64,000 nucleotides of DNA from Purpureocillium takamizusanense (lineage: Eukaryota; Ascomycota; Sordariomycetes; Hypocreales; Ophiocordycipitaceae), in the NCBI RefSeq assembly GCF_022605165.1, contig NC_063071.1:310001-374000 (forward strand). Direction: 5' to 3'. The notes below the pieces were generated by a model. The model was given only the letters and a program-made list of their open reading frames with translations, did no database searches and was not told the DNA's origin. Positions 8,863-19,785 of this stretch are shown here, one piece after another. The position numbers and the translations under genes are program-made. The first letter of the stretch is position 1. The number at the start of each line of letters is the position of its first letter.

Positions 8863-11223
8863 CTAACATTTACTGGAATACTTAATTTGGAAAACCCAGC
8901 AATACTTGTCGGCAGTGATCATGTCCTCGGTCACTTCAAGCGTCACTTGTCCCGCTTCAGAAAAGCTCCATTCAACGGCTCTGTCCTTGTCCATGCCCAG
9001 AGCCACGATCTTGTCGCCGCGCACAATCGGAACCTTGGCCGCGATTGACATGGGGCCCTTGGCCGGCTCTTGGAGGCTCAGGACGTAAAAAGCATCATTC
9101 GTTTGCGTGAAGCGCAGGTCCCCCTCCTCCGGCGTCACGTACCAGTAGGTCGTGTTGAAGAGGGCCGCGCCGTGGCGGTTGATCCAAGTACCGGCTTCAC
9201 GGAGGTGTTCCATCATTGTCTCGTGGATAGACCCGTCCGCGCGCGGCCCAATGTTGAGCAGCAGGTTCCCGTTCTTGCTCACAATGTCCACCAGGTTGTG
9301 CACCAGCGTCGTGGCGTTCATGTACTCGTCCGCCGACGTCGCGCGGTTGAACCCGTAGCTGAAGGGGTCCATCCCCCGGCTGCTCTCCCACTTCCGAGCC
9401 TGCGCCACGCTAAAGGTAGCGTACTCGGGGGTGTCGAAGTCTGCGGCCCAGGGACTGCCGCACCGGTCGTTGATGGCGACTTGCCTGCCCTTGGACCGCG
9501 CCCAGTTGAACCACTCGGCCGCAAACACGTCTGTGCCGTTGGAGGCACCGGCATCGCACCACATGATATCGGTGTCGTACTCATATGCCAGTGTCTTCAT
9601 CTGGGGCACCATGAGGTCGTCGATAAAGTCCCCGATCGGCAGGCGCCCTGTGTACGGCTCGTTCAACCCCGTGTAGGGATTTCTGGCGATGATGCCCGGA
9701 TGCGAGGTAGACGTTACGCGGTCGAACTGCGTAAAGCCGTACTTGCCCCAGTCGGGGTTGAACCATTCCGGCAGAGAAAAGTAGGTCCCACGCTTCAGAT
9801 GCGGCTGGTGCTTCTTAGCAGCTTCAAACAGCTCAGCAAGGAGATCTCGATGCGGTCCATAATGCAAAGACGATCGGTTGGTGCTTGCTCCGGTGTTGAA
9901 GTTGGCGAATCCGTCGTGATGTTTCGTCGTGAAGACGAAATACTTTGCCCCCGAGTCGGCGAAAAGATCTACCCATTCCTTTGGTTCGTACTTTGAAGCG
10001 GTGTAGTTTTCGAAAAAGTCATCGTAGTTGAGATCCGGGCCAAAGGTACGGAGGCGATACGCGTTGAACCCCGATCGATCTGCCGCCGCGTGCTCTTTGA
10101 CTCTCGTCGAGTACCACCAGAACCACTCGGCGTAGCTTTCGGAAGGGGTCGAATTGCCCCAGCCAGGAACCGAATAGGGACCCCAGTGGATGAAGATGCC
10201 AAACTTGGCGCCATCGTACCACTCAGGGGCCTCGTGCTTGACTAGGCTCGTGGATTGGCTGTCCCAATCGCGTATCCCGACATCCACATGGTCGAAGCTG
10301 GCTTCGATATGCGGCTGCTTCCTGGCCTTCAGGGACACTTTCACGATAGCGTCGGACGCAGCGCCCATCACAGCAACTAGGATCCTCTTTTGGTCGCCGG
10401 AGCAGAGCCTCTTGACAATTGTCGGTGATGGTGTCCTGACGCCGCGGCCCTCTATCGCGACAGCCATATTCGAGACACAGCCACTGCGCCCAGCGTGGTC
10501 TACCACCACCTCCACCAGCTGGCGCCCTTGCTCGTTGGTATTTTGTGTAGGCCGCACGTTTTGTATTTGGATGCCAGCAGCCTTGGTCTCCCAGAGCGAC
10601 AGCGAAAACATGTGCAGTCGACCTGTCGTGGTATTGGTGGTGTTGGGGAGCACGATCCCCCGCAGCGTCTTGCCCGGCTCAATGATGACCGAGCGCTCGT
10701 AGATATGAGTCGCATTGTGATTGGTATCGTTGTGCGTAAAGAAATACGGAAACGTGATTTCCCCCCGGCGGATCGCCAAGAACCACCAAAAGGCATGCGC
10801 TCTGATCTCGGCCGTCGACGTTGTGTTGTCCGTATATAGCAAAGTGACGTTTCCCGAAACAGTGGTCGATCGCGTGTCCGACGCGAGTAGCATGGACGCC
10901 GCGAAGTAGGATCCTGATGGATCAACTTCAATCGTCTGCCCGGAGCAGATGAGGTTGTCTTTGGCATTCTTGTCCGGATCATAGCCGGGGAACAGATACG
11001 AGATGCCGGTGTCGGCAGATCGGTACACGCCATTGACCCCGACTGTGTCTGCCGGGTAGGACTCATTGAGGGTATTCAAGGCTGCTTCGCCCGGAGCGGA
11101 GCCGAACGCCTTGTTGTTGAAGAATGATGCCAGTGGGACGTGTACCGAGCGGCCGTTGGTCCACCTCCCAGCAGAGAATGGAAGGGCGGTCAAAACCGCG
11201 AAAAGCACTTTTGGCTTCCACAT
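8863..11223 (-). CDS. Secreted GH29 alpha-L-fucosidase with N-terminal extension
   Basis: One uninterrupted frame of 786 residues. GH29 retaining enzymes release L-fucose from glycans. The catalytic barrel begins near residue 335 with WYDGAKFGIFIHWGPYSVPG, the family hallmark. It continues with KYFVFTTKHHDGFANF and the nucleophile-region strand DIMWCDAGAS, then the LLLNIGPRADGSI block typical of GH29 and a C-terminal beta-sandwich. The first 20 residues (MWKPKVLFAVLTALPFSAG) form a signal peptide. An extra domain of about 300 residues rich in Asn-X-Ser/Thr sites precedes the barrel, making the protein longer than the usual 450 to 600 residues. The ATG at 11223 is chosen because the frame upstream has only a TTG. 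The absence of introns over 2.4 kb contrasts with both downstream and upstream neighbours. Confidence 0.93.
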   Translation of the reverse strand: MWKPKVLFAVLTALPFSAGRWTNGRSVHVPLASFFNNKAFGSAPGEAALNTLNESYPADTVGVNGVYRSADTGISYLFPGYDPDKNAKDNLICSGQTIEVDPSGSYFAASMLLASDTRSTTVSGNVTLLYTDNTTSTAEIRAHAFWWFLAIRRGEITFPYFFTHNDTNHNATHIYERSVIIEPGKTLRGIVLPNTTNTTTGRLHMFSLSLWETKAAGIQIQNVRPTQNTNEQGRQLVEVVVDHAGRSGCVSNMAVAIEGRGVRTPSPTIVKRLCSGDQKRILVAVMGAASDAIVKVSLKARKQPHIEASFDHVDVGIRDWDSQSTSLVKHEAPEWYDGAKFGIFIHWGPYSVPGWGNSTPSESYAEWFWWYSTRVKEHAAADRSGFNAYRLRTFGPDLNYDDFFENYTASKYEPKEWVDLFADSGAKYFVFTTKHHDGFANFNTGASTNRSSLHYGPHRDLLAELFEAAKKHQPHLKRGTYFSLPEWFNPDWGKYGFTQFDRVTSTSHPGIIARNPYTGLNEPYTGRLPIGDFIDDLMVPQMKTLAYEYDTDIMWCDAGASNGTDVFAAEWFNWARSKGRQVAINDRCGSPWAADFDTPEYATFSVAQARKWESSRGMDPFSYGFNRATSADEYMNATTLVHNLVDIVSKNGNLLLNIGPRADGSIHETMMEHLREAGTWINRHGAALFNTTYWYVTPEEGDLRFTQTNDAFYVLSLQEPAKGPMSIAAKVPIVRGDKIVALGMDKDRAVEWSFSEAGQVTLEVTEDMITADKYCWVFQIKYSSKC

Positions 11224-11781
11224 CGTGTCTGTGCTGTCTGCATGTGGCAATGATAAGGGAAGACAAAACCATCACTCAGGCATCGCTGGCAATCACTGAG
11301 GTCGAGGAGAGGAGGAGAGACAGCTTGAGCACCAAATTATATAAACTGCCGCCGGTTTCGGGGCTCGACTACGACCAAGGAATAGCTCGCGTCAAACATC
11401 TCCCACTTCCGACGGGTATCAGGACCTGCAATCGCTTCCAGCCGGCGGATGTTGGGCTTATTTTGCCGACTGCGACTGATAGTACCCGAGAGCAACAATT
11501 CACGACTGCCAAGAATCCCCCGACTGCGGGGACGGCGAGCTTAAACGGCTGCTGACCCCCACGATGGGGCGCGCGCGAAAGATGGAGGGTGTGGACGACC
11601 CACGATCTGCGCGGGGTGTAAGATCGCCGTGGCGTTGGAGACTGGCGAACGAGCGTAGCAACAGCATCATCCGGGGGCCCGCGATTCAATATTTTATTCT
11701 ATGAAATCCGTCCATCTTGGTATCTCGGGAATATACTATCCTTTTTTGCACTGCGCACAATTGCAGAATATCACCGCTCGG
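11224..11781. other. Intergenic, fucosidase promoter
   Basis: About 560 bp between the dehydrogenase stop and the fucosidase start. Apart from the TATA-like site at 11336-11345 nothing else is identified. Confidence 0.55.
11336..11345 (-). promoter_or_regulatory. TATA-like element of the fucosidase gene
   Basis: Reads TTTATATAAT on the - strand, about 113 nt upstream of the fucosidase start codon. Assigned by position and sequence only. Confidence 0.4.
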
Positions 11782-13152
11782 CTACGTCCGAATAACCTCC
11801 AACACCGTCTTGCCCAGCCCGCCTTTGCCCCGGTACGTCAGCTCGCAGGCCTCCCGGACCTTGGCGATGTCCCTCATGTCTACTCTTGCGCCGACGACGG
11901 GCACCAGCTTCCCGTCCTCCACGTAGCCCCTCAGGGTGTCCAGGTCCTTGCCAGTCGGGTCCAAGAACCAATACATGTACTCCACGCCCCAGCGCCACGC
12001 GCGCAGCCTGCGCAGCGCGTCTCCCCCGTTGAGGAACACGCGCCCGAACCACGGAATGCGAGGATTGTCGGGGCGTCTCATGACGCTCGAGGCCTGGAGC
12101 GTCGTGGCGGAGGGCTTGGTGGAGATGGACACGATGAGGCTCGTCGACGGGACCATGAGGGACAGGAACTGCATCGCTTGGCCCGTGGTGTCGAAGAAGA
12201 AGTCGACTGACCGGGCGGGAATGACTTTGGCGGGATCTTGTTTGGTGTAGTCAATGACTGCGCGGCTGGTCAGCTTCATTCATATACCCTCAGCGCGGCA
12301 GAGCGAGTGGCTACATACTTTGGTCCACGACACCTTGGCCGAGGAGCTCCGCGACCTTGGGGATCTTGGAAGTCGACACGGTCGTGATGACCTTGCCAGC
12401 ATGGAAGATATTCTTGGCGAGCTGACAAGCATACGCGCCGGTGCCGCTCACTGTCGTCCCAGTGTCAGTACATGAGTATGCCGCACTCCGCTGGCACAGA
12501 CTACTGCCCAAGGGCATGACAAACGTACATCCGGCAGGTATAAAGACCGTCTTGCCTTCCAACGACCCCTTGTACTTGCCCAAGACCTGCAATGCCGTGA
12601 CGCCAGCGAGCGGGAGGGACGCAGCGTCGCTAAAAGACAGGTTCTTGGGCTTGATGGCAACGTAGTGCTCCGCGCACTTGACATACTCGCTCCAGGAGCC
12701 TGGCAAAAGACCATTATTAGTGCCACATTTCATTCCACCGCGGAAAGCCTGGCAATGCTCCCTCTACCCAGGGAAACGAACCTCGAGAAACCTCGGGCAA
12801 CCGCGTGTAGACCTCATCCCCGACCTTGAGGCTCTTCACCCCCTCTCCAACCTCCGCAACAACACCCGCGGCATCATAGCCAATCTTGTACGGGAACCTT
12901 GCGCCAGGGTCAGCTCACATTTTCGGTAGTAGTAGTAGCAAATAGATTTGGCAGGCAAGCTCACTGCTCCTGTACGGCAATCTTGAAGACGCCGTCGGCC
13001 TTTTTCACATCCACGGGATTGATGCTCGCGGCGTGCACGCGGATGAGCACGTCGGTCTCTTCCGTGACGGTCGGCCGGGGCACCGTAGAGAGTTCATAGC
13101 GGGACGGATCGGTGTAGGTGGGCGCGGTGACGGCGAGCATCTCGGCGGCCAT
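11782..13152 (-). CDS. Zinc-type/quinone-reductase-like medium-chain dehydrogenase
   Basis: An NAD(P)-dependent medium-chain dehydrogenase/reductase. Five exons in transcript order: 13152-12965, 12897-12782, 12699-12529, 12450-12319 and 12257-11782, giving 360 residues. Introns are 67, 82, 78 and 61 nt and all phases match. Visible features are the GroES-like N-terminus with VLIRVHAASINPVDVKKADG, YDAAGVVAEVGEGVKSLKVGDEV, a dinucleotide-binding loop LSGTGAYACQLAKNIF split from its preceding strand by an intron, and DYTKQDPAKVIPARSVDFFFD. The catalytic-zinc ligands of true alcohol dehydrogenases are not evident, so an NADPH:quinone or enone reductase is more likely than an alcohol dehydrogenase. 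The start at 13152 has a good context (AACCATGGCC); another ATG lies 24 nt upstream in frame. Confidence 0.9.
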
Positions 13153-15599
13153 GGTTGCGAGTCGAATTGCACGCACCTGATGGATGATGCTCAGGCGTCA
13201 GTCAGTGCTATAGCAGGGGCGGGCACGTCGAGATGCACGTGCTGAGATGGGGAGGATGCTGGGTTGGATTCACGCGGCTGAGACACTGGCGCTAAAGCAG
13301 ATGTTTGTTATTTTTATTCTGACCCTGGAGTTGAATGGAATTTTGAATGACTGACCAAGCAAGCCCGTCAATCAAGATGAAGCGGGTGCGCCCGCTGCCG
13401 ATGAAAGGTTGGCGGCGGAGCGGCGAGCCCGAGTGGGGCCGCAGGGCCGATCCATATTTCTTGTCCGCCCCCGAATTCGCCGAACGCCGCGCCCGTCGTT
13501 GCTGAATCCCGCACGCATGCGGACTTGGGGGCGCGACACGGACTTTATGGTCGGGCTTTGATGAACAAGCTTCATTCCCTTGATCGTATCATTTCAGATG
13601 TTCATCTCTCTATTGGCGAACTGCCCGTTGCATCGTCGTGGCAAGGAACAACTGGCTAGCTGGCCTTGGCCGTCAAGCTGCTGGTCTCTTCCTCCGCACC
13701 TAAAGCCCACTGTAAGGGGCTGATGGGTATTTTATTTGATGACGGCCTTGAACGGATGGATCAAGAAACGCCGGCGGCCCGCGCGACTACTAGACAGCTG
13801 GCAAATACACGGTCTTTGTGCTTGCTTAGCATGAATTGTACCGCATCATATGCAGGCCCGTATCAAAGCATGGATGAATGCGCTTGCAAGCCCTGCAACC
13901 AGGACATCGCTCATTCTCCCCAGTGTAGCCCGATAACATGTATCACGGCACCCATTGACCGCTTCACGGGCCCAACTGTCCGTGGCTATGAGAGAAAAAT
14001 ACGCCGTGCTTGCATTTCTCCTACATCAATACTTGATTAGTGTCGTTCGTTCGTTCCGCGTGGATGTGAGGCAGAGCACCGTGAGAAGGTTTCGCTTCGT
14101 TGCTGGTCCCGCACTCTATAGGTACATAGCAAGTCCAAGACTCCATCAGCATCGCCACATCCCAACCTTCACTGACATCTGCCGCCAGGCTTTGGGTCCA
14201 GGAACAGCTCTTAAGTGCCACTCGAACCCGGGTCTCCCCCGGGATAGTATACTGTATTTATAAGCCTCTCAAGTCCGCAGGGGTGGTGGAACGCACGCCG
14301 AGCTTGGCCATGCGGGAAAGCCTTTTCTCCTCGCCGAGCTGACTTGGAGGTGCCACATTGCCAAGTGGACTTTTGGCCAATATCGCCTAAAATGTGTCAG
14401 TGATATGGGCATGTGCCCTATGATCGGTTGGCAACGATTGCCACACTGATGCCAACGGCCACATAGCCTCTGTGCCCCCTTAACGGAGAGCTGCCTTCGT
14501 GTTAGGTGGTTGATCTCTCTGGTGGTGCCTGGGTTGACGGCTGCTTGGTATCACGTAACCTCCGAATCTCAACATGTACCTTTGCCATTTACTTCATCAA
14601 TGTTCCAGGGGTGGTTAAAATTTTCCGCCGCTTGTTACCGGAAGGCATTGGCAAGCAGCTCGACCCGTCTCGCGCATGTGGCGAGCACCCGCTCACGGCC
14701 TCGCTCGAGGTAGCACGAGCACACAGCGTGTCATTGTGCTGTCCTCGAACGCGCACGGCTCGACTACTGGCGCGCGAAGCGTGACGACCACACGTACATA
14801 GGCAACAGACGCCCGAGCGGACATCAAACACGCACCAAGGGCCGCATGCGGCGCGTTGCGTCACTGGACGCTGGAATTCGCGGCAAAACCCCACAGCGAT
14901 GAATGAAGAAAGACGGAGAGGCCGACGCTGCACAGATACGGGGGGAGGGGAACCCAATATCGCAACTGCTTAAATTACACATGTAACCCTGGCACGCCTG
15001 TGCTTCGGTGAGACTGGCGATTTTGTTAGTCTACCGAGACGTACAAAGTGCGTGTCCAAGGCTCGAGCACCCGTTTTACCGGAGCGTCGGCCGCGCCAGA
15101 GGATGGCGTCACCGTGCCTCATGTCATGTTGCGGTCTCCCATCGTATCTGGTGGCACTTCGCCAAAGCACCGTTTTGCCATGCTTTGGTCTTTTGCTAGG
15201 CGGCACGGCATGAACACAATATTTGGAGACAAAGGCCGCTGGCCAACTCATCGATAACTCCCGTGCCCATACCCCAAAAGCTATCAACCGCGTTGTACTC
15301 TTGGGATTTTTAACGACTCGCCTAGCTAGTCCCATGCGAACGTCAAACGGTAGCAGTGTCCCAGCACACGCTCCCTTGCGCGACAATAAGTAATACGCAG
15401 CTAATGTCTCGACGCCGTATGTCTTGTTCCTTCCCCATCAATCGCTCAGAGATCCGTAAAGACTTTTTTACTTCATCGCGCCGATTTGCGCCCGTCACGC
15501 CTGGCCATGTCGTAGTCGGCTCGCTATAAAACGTGACAAAAAAAGACCGAAAAATAAAAATAAAATCTCCAAAATCCATCCCTCATCACGCCCATGGCT
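13153..15599. other. Gene-poor spacer
   Basis: About 2.4 kb without a supportable gene. Open frames on both strands are short and low in family-like sequence. A small palindrome CCCGGGTCTCCCCCGGG lies at about 14230-14246, next to a tRNA B-box-like word on the - strand; no A-box or cloverleaf could be drawn, so no tRNA is called. Confidence 0.5.
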
Positions 15600-16325
15600 T
15601 CAAACGCCGGTGCGCGCCCACCTGGGTTGGTACGGCGACACGTAGTAGTCCCATGTGTCCCACATCCATTGCCCAAACTCGCGGCTCTCCTGGTCGTACG
15701 CCGCCGCCGCCTCGTAGTCCATGTCGTCGTCGACCGGCATCGAAGCCCCGTCGGCCCCGACGCACCGCCGTTTGTAGGGCTGCGCGAGGGTCGACTGCGC
15801 GACGACGGGGCGAGGCGCGGGCTCCTCGCGCGCGGTCCCCCGCCGTCGCTGCTGCTGATCGTGGAGGAAGCGGTGCAGCGACGCCCGCTCCTCGTCGGTG
15901 GCGCCGAGGTGGGCCAGGATCCATAGATGGCCCGCCATGTCGTGAATGTCCAGCGTCTCAAATAGACGCGCCGTATTGCATTCGCACCCGTCCTGCCCGC
16001 CGGCCGCCACTCCGGCCCTCGTCCCGTCTGGTAGTGTTGTAGCGGCGGCGGTGTGGTGGCCGTGGCATGCCGCCGTCGTCAGTGATGTGCCGCCGAAACG
16101 GCCGCCGTGGTACGACTCGCCGAAGCAGTGATGGGAGCTGTCGTCGGGGTGCATGCCGCACGAGCTGCTCATCTGGAGATGGCGCCGGCAGCCGCATGCG
16201 CCCTCGGCAGTGCTGGGACGCCGGTCATCTCGGAGCAGGGAGCGGTTGCGGTACGCCTCCATGACGGTCGTCGCCCGCGCGTTCCATAACGGCGTGTGCT
16301 GGACGAGGACTGTTGGTCTAGCCAT
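15600..16325 (-). CDS. Hypothetical protein, Cys/His-rich N-terminal half
   Basis: A single frame of 241 residues not recognised as a known family. The N-terminal half is rich in Cys and His (for example EGACGCRRHLQMSSSCGMH and HHCFGESYHGG), suggesting possible metal binding but matching no standard finger. The C-terminal half has a helical-looking segment (HDMAGHLWILAHLGATDEER) and ends in an aromatic stretch (FGQWMWDTWDYYVSPYQP). A helical HLWILAHL segment reminiscent of fungal transcription-factor regions is the only hint of function. A TATA-like stretch sits just upstream. The opposite strand is also open in places, as expected for GC-rich DNA. Confidence 0.55.
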   Translation of the reverse strand: MARPTVLVQHTPLWNARATTVMEAYRNRSLLRDDRRPSTAEGACGCRRHLQMSSSCGMHPDDSSHHCFGESYHGGRFGGTSLTTAACHGHHTAAATTLPDGTRAGVAAGGQDGCECNTARLFETLDIHDMAGHLWILAHLGATDEERASLHRFLHDQQQRRRGTAREEPAPRPVVAQSTLAQPYKRRCVGADGASMPVDDDMDYEAAAAYDQESREFGQWMWDTWDYYVSPYQPRWARTGV

Positions 16326-16360
16326 TTGATGATGGACGACTGGACGCTATGCTCGGCCGG

Positions 16361-16380
16361 AAATATAAATATGTATATAT
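16361..16380 (-). promoter_or_regulatory. AT-rich TATA-like stretch
   Basis: A 20 bp A/T run in GC-rich surroundings, reading ATATATACATATTTATATTT on the - strand, 36 to 55 nt upstream of the ATG at 16325. It fits a core promoter for the hypothetical gene. Confidence 0.35.
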
Positions 16381-17039
16381 CTTGCCAGGGTTGAACTTTT
16401 GGAAGAAAAAAGTGCCGAGGCTACCAAGTACTATTTGATATGGTGGCAGGGGAGCGGTTTATAGTGTGTATGTAAAGAGCAGCTAAGATTTGCTCCCTCA
16501 CTACCTTGTACGGCCTAGGCTGGCATTATCGCCGCGGGGCCGCTCTGATCTGCCACTACTGGCGATCGGACATACCGGCTGTGACGTCCCGGGGCGTCGT
16601 CGCAACGGCAGGGTGCCATTGGACTGTTGGCTTGCGTCGCGGGTATGTTGGCTTACTGATCCCCGGCGCGGAACTGTTGCGCGCCCAGGCGAGATGATTT
16701 GATGGAAGGGGAGCAGGGGGTCCAAAACGAACGAGGGGTTAACTAATGGAAGGCGAGAGAAAGTCTGGGGGACGGGCTTGCTCCTCCGAATGGTTCGCGG
16801 GGGGGGCTTCTTGTGGCGCTTCGTCTCGCGTGGTCACTGGGTGATGAGAGGCAGTTGAGGCATCCGGGGTCCGGAGGTGGCGGCAAGCCATCCATCCGCT
16901 GGCGTCCGACCCCACGCGGCCGAGGACCCGGAAATTGCCGTTGCTAGACAAGCCCACGGAGTTTGGTCACCTTGCAATGTGTTTCGTGGTCCATGAAAGG
17001 AGCGCGGTTCTGAACTCGCATGAGAAGCCAGCCTCTAAC

Positions 17040-17067
17040 GCACCACCACCACCACCACCACCACCAC
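17040..17067. repeat. (ACC)n microsatellite
   Basis: About nine tandem ACC units immediately upstream of the SGNH hydrolase start. Confidence 0.9.
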
Positions 17068-17113
17068 ATGCAGATGGATGTATATGGATGGATGGCCCGG
17101 CCGTCATTCCGCC

Positions 17114-17782
17114 ATGCAGAGACACCTCCCACCACCGCTGTTGCGGCTCATGCCCCTCGGCGGCTCCATCACGTACGGCCTCGGCTCCTCCCACGGCAAC
17201 GGCTACCGCCAGGCGCTGCGCGACCTGCTCGTCGCCGACGGACACCCCGTGCAGATGGTCGGGTCGCGCCGCGCCGGCACCATGAGTGACAATGCCAATG
17301 AGGGCTGGCGAGGCTTCACCATTACTCAGATCGAGGCCAAGGCGCGGCGATATTGCATCCCGCCGCTGCTGCCCAACCTCGTCACCCTCAACGCCGGATC
17401 CAACGACTGCATCCAGGACCTAGACCTGCGGTCCGCGAGCGGGCGCATGGCCGACCTGCTCGCGTTCCTGTGGGCGGCGTCGCCGGGGTGCACGATCCTA
17501 CTCTCCACGCTGCTCGTCAGCTGCGACGAGGCGACGCAGGAGCGCGTGGTCCGCTTCAACGACGCCCTGCGCGAGCTGGCACGACGAGACGCGCTCCGGG
17601 ACAAGAGGCTGGTGCTCGTCGACATGCAAGGCCCGGATGGCCCGCGGCGCGACCAACTGGTGGACGGGACGCATCCCAACGACGACGGCTACGTCCGGAT
17701 GGCAAGGATCTGGCACCGCGGAGTGGGCGTCGCCATGGCCAAGGGGTTTCTACAGCCGCCGACAGAAGACGCGCCATTATGA
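17114..17782 (+). CDS. SGNH/GDSL-type hydrolase
   Basis: A 222-residue esterase of the SGNH superfamily, single exon. Block I is MPLGGSITYG with the nucleophile Ser. The Gly oxyanion block is around GFTITQIE, block III is LNAGSNDC with the conserved Asn, and block V is DGTHPNDDGYVRM with the Asp-x-x-His pair. Length is typical for the family (about 200 to 250). Family members deacylate lipids, sugars or arylesters; the substrate cannot be inferred. No signal peptide is visible from the start at 17114. A further in-frame ATG at 17078 adds 12 residues without one, so the enzyme looks intracellular unless an upstream exon is missing. Its stop lies only 42 bp from the end of the convergent ERG5 gene. 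Confidence 0.9.
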   Translation: MQRHLPPPLLRLMPLGGSITYGLGSSHGNGYRQALRDLLVADGHPVQMVGSRRAGTMSDNANEGWRGFTITQIEAKARRYCIPPLLPNLVTLNAGSNDCIQDLDLRSASGRMADLLAFLWAASPGCTILLSTLLVSCDEATQERVVRFNDALRELARRDALRDKRLVLVDMQGPDGPRRDQLVDGTHPNDDGYVRMARIWHRGVGVAMAKGFLQPPTEDAPL

Positions 17783-17824
17783 ATCGAAAAAGCAGTGGGA
17801 TTATTATCAATGTCATGTGTCTAT

Positions 17825-19785
17825 CTATGGCCGCTTCGTAAAGACAAGGGGGCATTCGTCCTAGCATATGGTGGTTAGCGGGCGTTTATGCATATTATAT
17901 AGATGCTTCTGCGCGGCGTTGCTCGTGTCACGCAGCCGCGTGCAACTTCATCGTGGCTCCAAAAAAAAAACAGAATAAAAAGAAGAGAGAGGGAGAGAAA
18001 CACACCATGGGAAACAGAGTCGCAAACACCTTAATCTCGTCGGACCGGTCCGTCGCGTGGTGCACCCAGTCCAGCTCCAGGGCCGCCTTGCCAATCATGG
18101 CCGCCATCGTCAGCGGCACGTACCTGCGGGCGAGGCAGTCGTGCGGCCCCGCGCCAAAGACGAGCCAGTTGCGCGTCTTGGACTCGGCGTCGCCCGTGAT
18201 CCAGCGCTCCGGGTCGAAGACGTCCGGGTTCGGGTACGCCTGGGGGTCGTGCAGCGCCGGCCAGCACGACGGCACCACCATGGACCCCCGGGGCACCGTG
18301 TAGTCGGGCGTGACGGGGAAGGGCCTCGTCGCCAGGTACGGCACGAAGATGACGGGCGGGCGGTAGCGCAGCAGCTCCTTGACCACGGCGTTGGTGTAGG
18401 GCATCGACTCCAGCATGTCCAGCTCAAACGCCCGCCTCCTGTCGCCGCCGCGCGCCGCCAGGTTCTCGTCCCGCACGCGGTCCAGCACGTCGGGCCGCTG
18501 GGCGAGGATCTGGAAGAGCCAGGTCGTGGCGCTGCTGGACGCGTCCTGCGACGCGAAGAGAAACGTAAAGATGGTCTGGCCAATCTCCTCGTTGCTGAAC
18601 TCGCGGATGAGGTTGCTGGGCTTCTCCCCCGGGTCCACCTCCTCCCCGGCGGCGATCCTCTCGTTGTACGCCTTGGACTCCATCATGTGCGACACCCACT
18701 GGTCGACGATGCACATGGGCTTCGCCCCGGACGCCATGTTGGCCTTGCACGCGGCGGCGCACCGCGTAAACTCATCCAGCACGGCGTCGGCGATGCGCTT
18801 CCCCCACCAGCACTTGGTAAACGGCACGTACATGGAGAAGGGGATGTTGACGAGCTCCAGCGCCGCGGTAACGAGGTAAAAGTCGTCGGCGATCCTCTTG
18901 ACCGCCCGCTGCGAGATGTAGTCGCCGAAAAAGGTGCGGCACGAGAGCGCGCAGTTGATCTCCCGGAAGTGGCCCATGAACTTGATGGGCCTCCCGCCGG
19001 CGGCCCGGCTCGCCTCGACAAACTTGTCAAAGTAGTCGCCGTAGACCCTCTCCTGCACGGGCAGGTAGGTGGCGAGCGCGCGGTTCGTGAAGAGCCCCGT
19101 CAGGCCGCGGCGGAACTCGGCGTGCGCCTTGCCGGTGAGGAACACCCACGACGTCGGGCGCATGATGTCGATGGCGATGGGCACCAGGCAGGGGCGCGCA
19201 AAGTTGGGGGACTTGAACACCTTGTGCGCAATGTCTCGGTCCGACGCCAAGACGACGAACCTGCAGAAGTCCCGGTAGTCAGCGGCTACTCGTGCTACAA
19301 GGCAGTCTTATACATGTTCGTGGTGGTGGTGGTGGTGGTGGTGGTGATGGCGGTGGTGCGTATAAAGGGGCCTAGGCACTCACTTGTGAAAGACGGAGAC
19401 GCAGCTGAGCGGCCCGCTGGCAAACTGGGCGAGGTACGCGTCAAACTTTGGGTAGAGGGCTTGTATGAAGGGGCCCATGAACGGGATCTTGAACCTGGGA
19501 CCGGCGATGGGTCCCTTGCGGACAAGGTAGGCGACTGCGAGGAGTGAAATTGTTGGCACTGATGTTATCGTGATTATCATATAGACAAGGACGACTCTTA
19601 CCTTGATCATATGTCATCAACACGAGCAGAATCGTAACGGAGATTTGGAGGCCACTCCAGGCCGGCATGTAGCTCGACAGCAAACCGTCGGCGGCCTGAG
19701 GAGCAGTGCCATTCAGGTGGTGCGCGAGGCCAGGCATGTCGTTGCTGGCAGCCAGACGGCCGTCAGCGCCTACCAAGGTCGCCAT
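17825..19785 (-). CDS. ERG5: Cytochrome P450 CYP61, sterol C-22 desaturase
   Basis: Erg5 introduces the C22 double bond late in ergosterol synthesis at the endoplasmic reticulum. Four exons in transcript order: 19785-19602, 19534-19384, 19260-18006 and 17860-17825, giving 541 residues. The N-terminus has a membrane anchor (LQISVTILLVLMTY). Family signatures are MRPTSWVFLTGKAHAEFRR, the I-helix segment ASQDASSSATTW that is atypical of other P450s but usual for CYP61, the ExxR helix KELLRYRPP and the haem loop FGAGPHDCLARRY with Cys about 487. The last exon has only 36 nt and encodes DECPLVFTKRP plus TAG after a 145 nt intron with a CTAAC branch site. Reading through the donor instead gives a hydrophobic tail unlike the family. 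The 19261-19383 intron carries a GGT/ACC repeat. Confidence 0.95.
19320..19346. repeat. (GGT)n microsatellite inside an ERG5 intron
   Basis: About nine GGT units within the second ERG5 intron (19261-19383). Confidence 0.9.

Larger units (their letters stand above)
16326..17113. other. Divergent intergenic region
   Basis: About 790 bp between divergent genes. It holds the AT-rich stretch at 16361-16380 and an (ACC)n run at about 17040-17067 just before the SGNH hydrolase. No other element recognised. Confidence 0.5.

Noticed and set aside
14215..14250. tRNA B-box-like word GGGTTCGAGTGG on -
   Set aside because: No A-box at the right distance and no acceptor or T-stem pairing; at most a tRNA remnant.
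18057..19547. A 496-codon open frame on + opposite ERG5
   Set aside because: Antisense shadow of the P450 exon, low-complexity Val/Arg/Gly composition, no domain.
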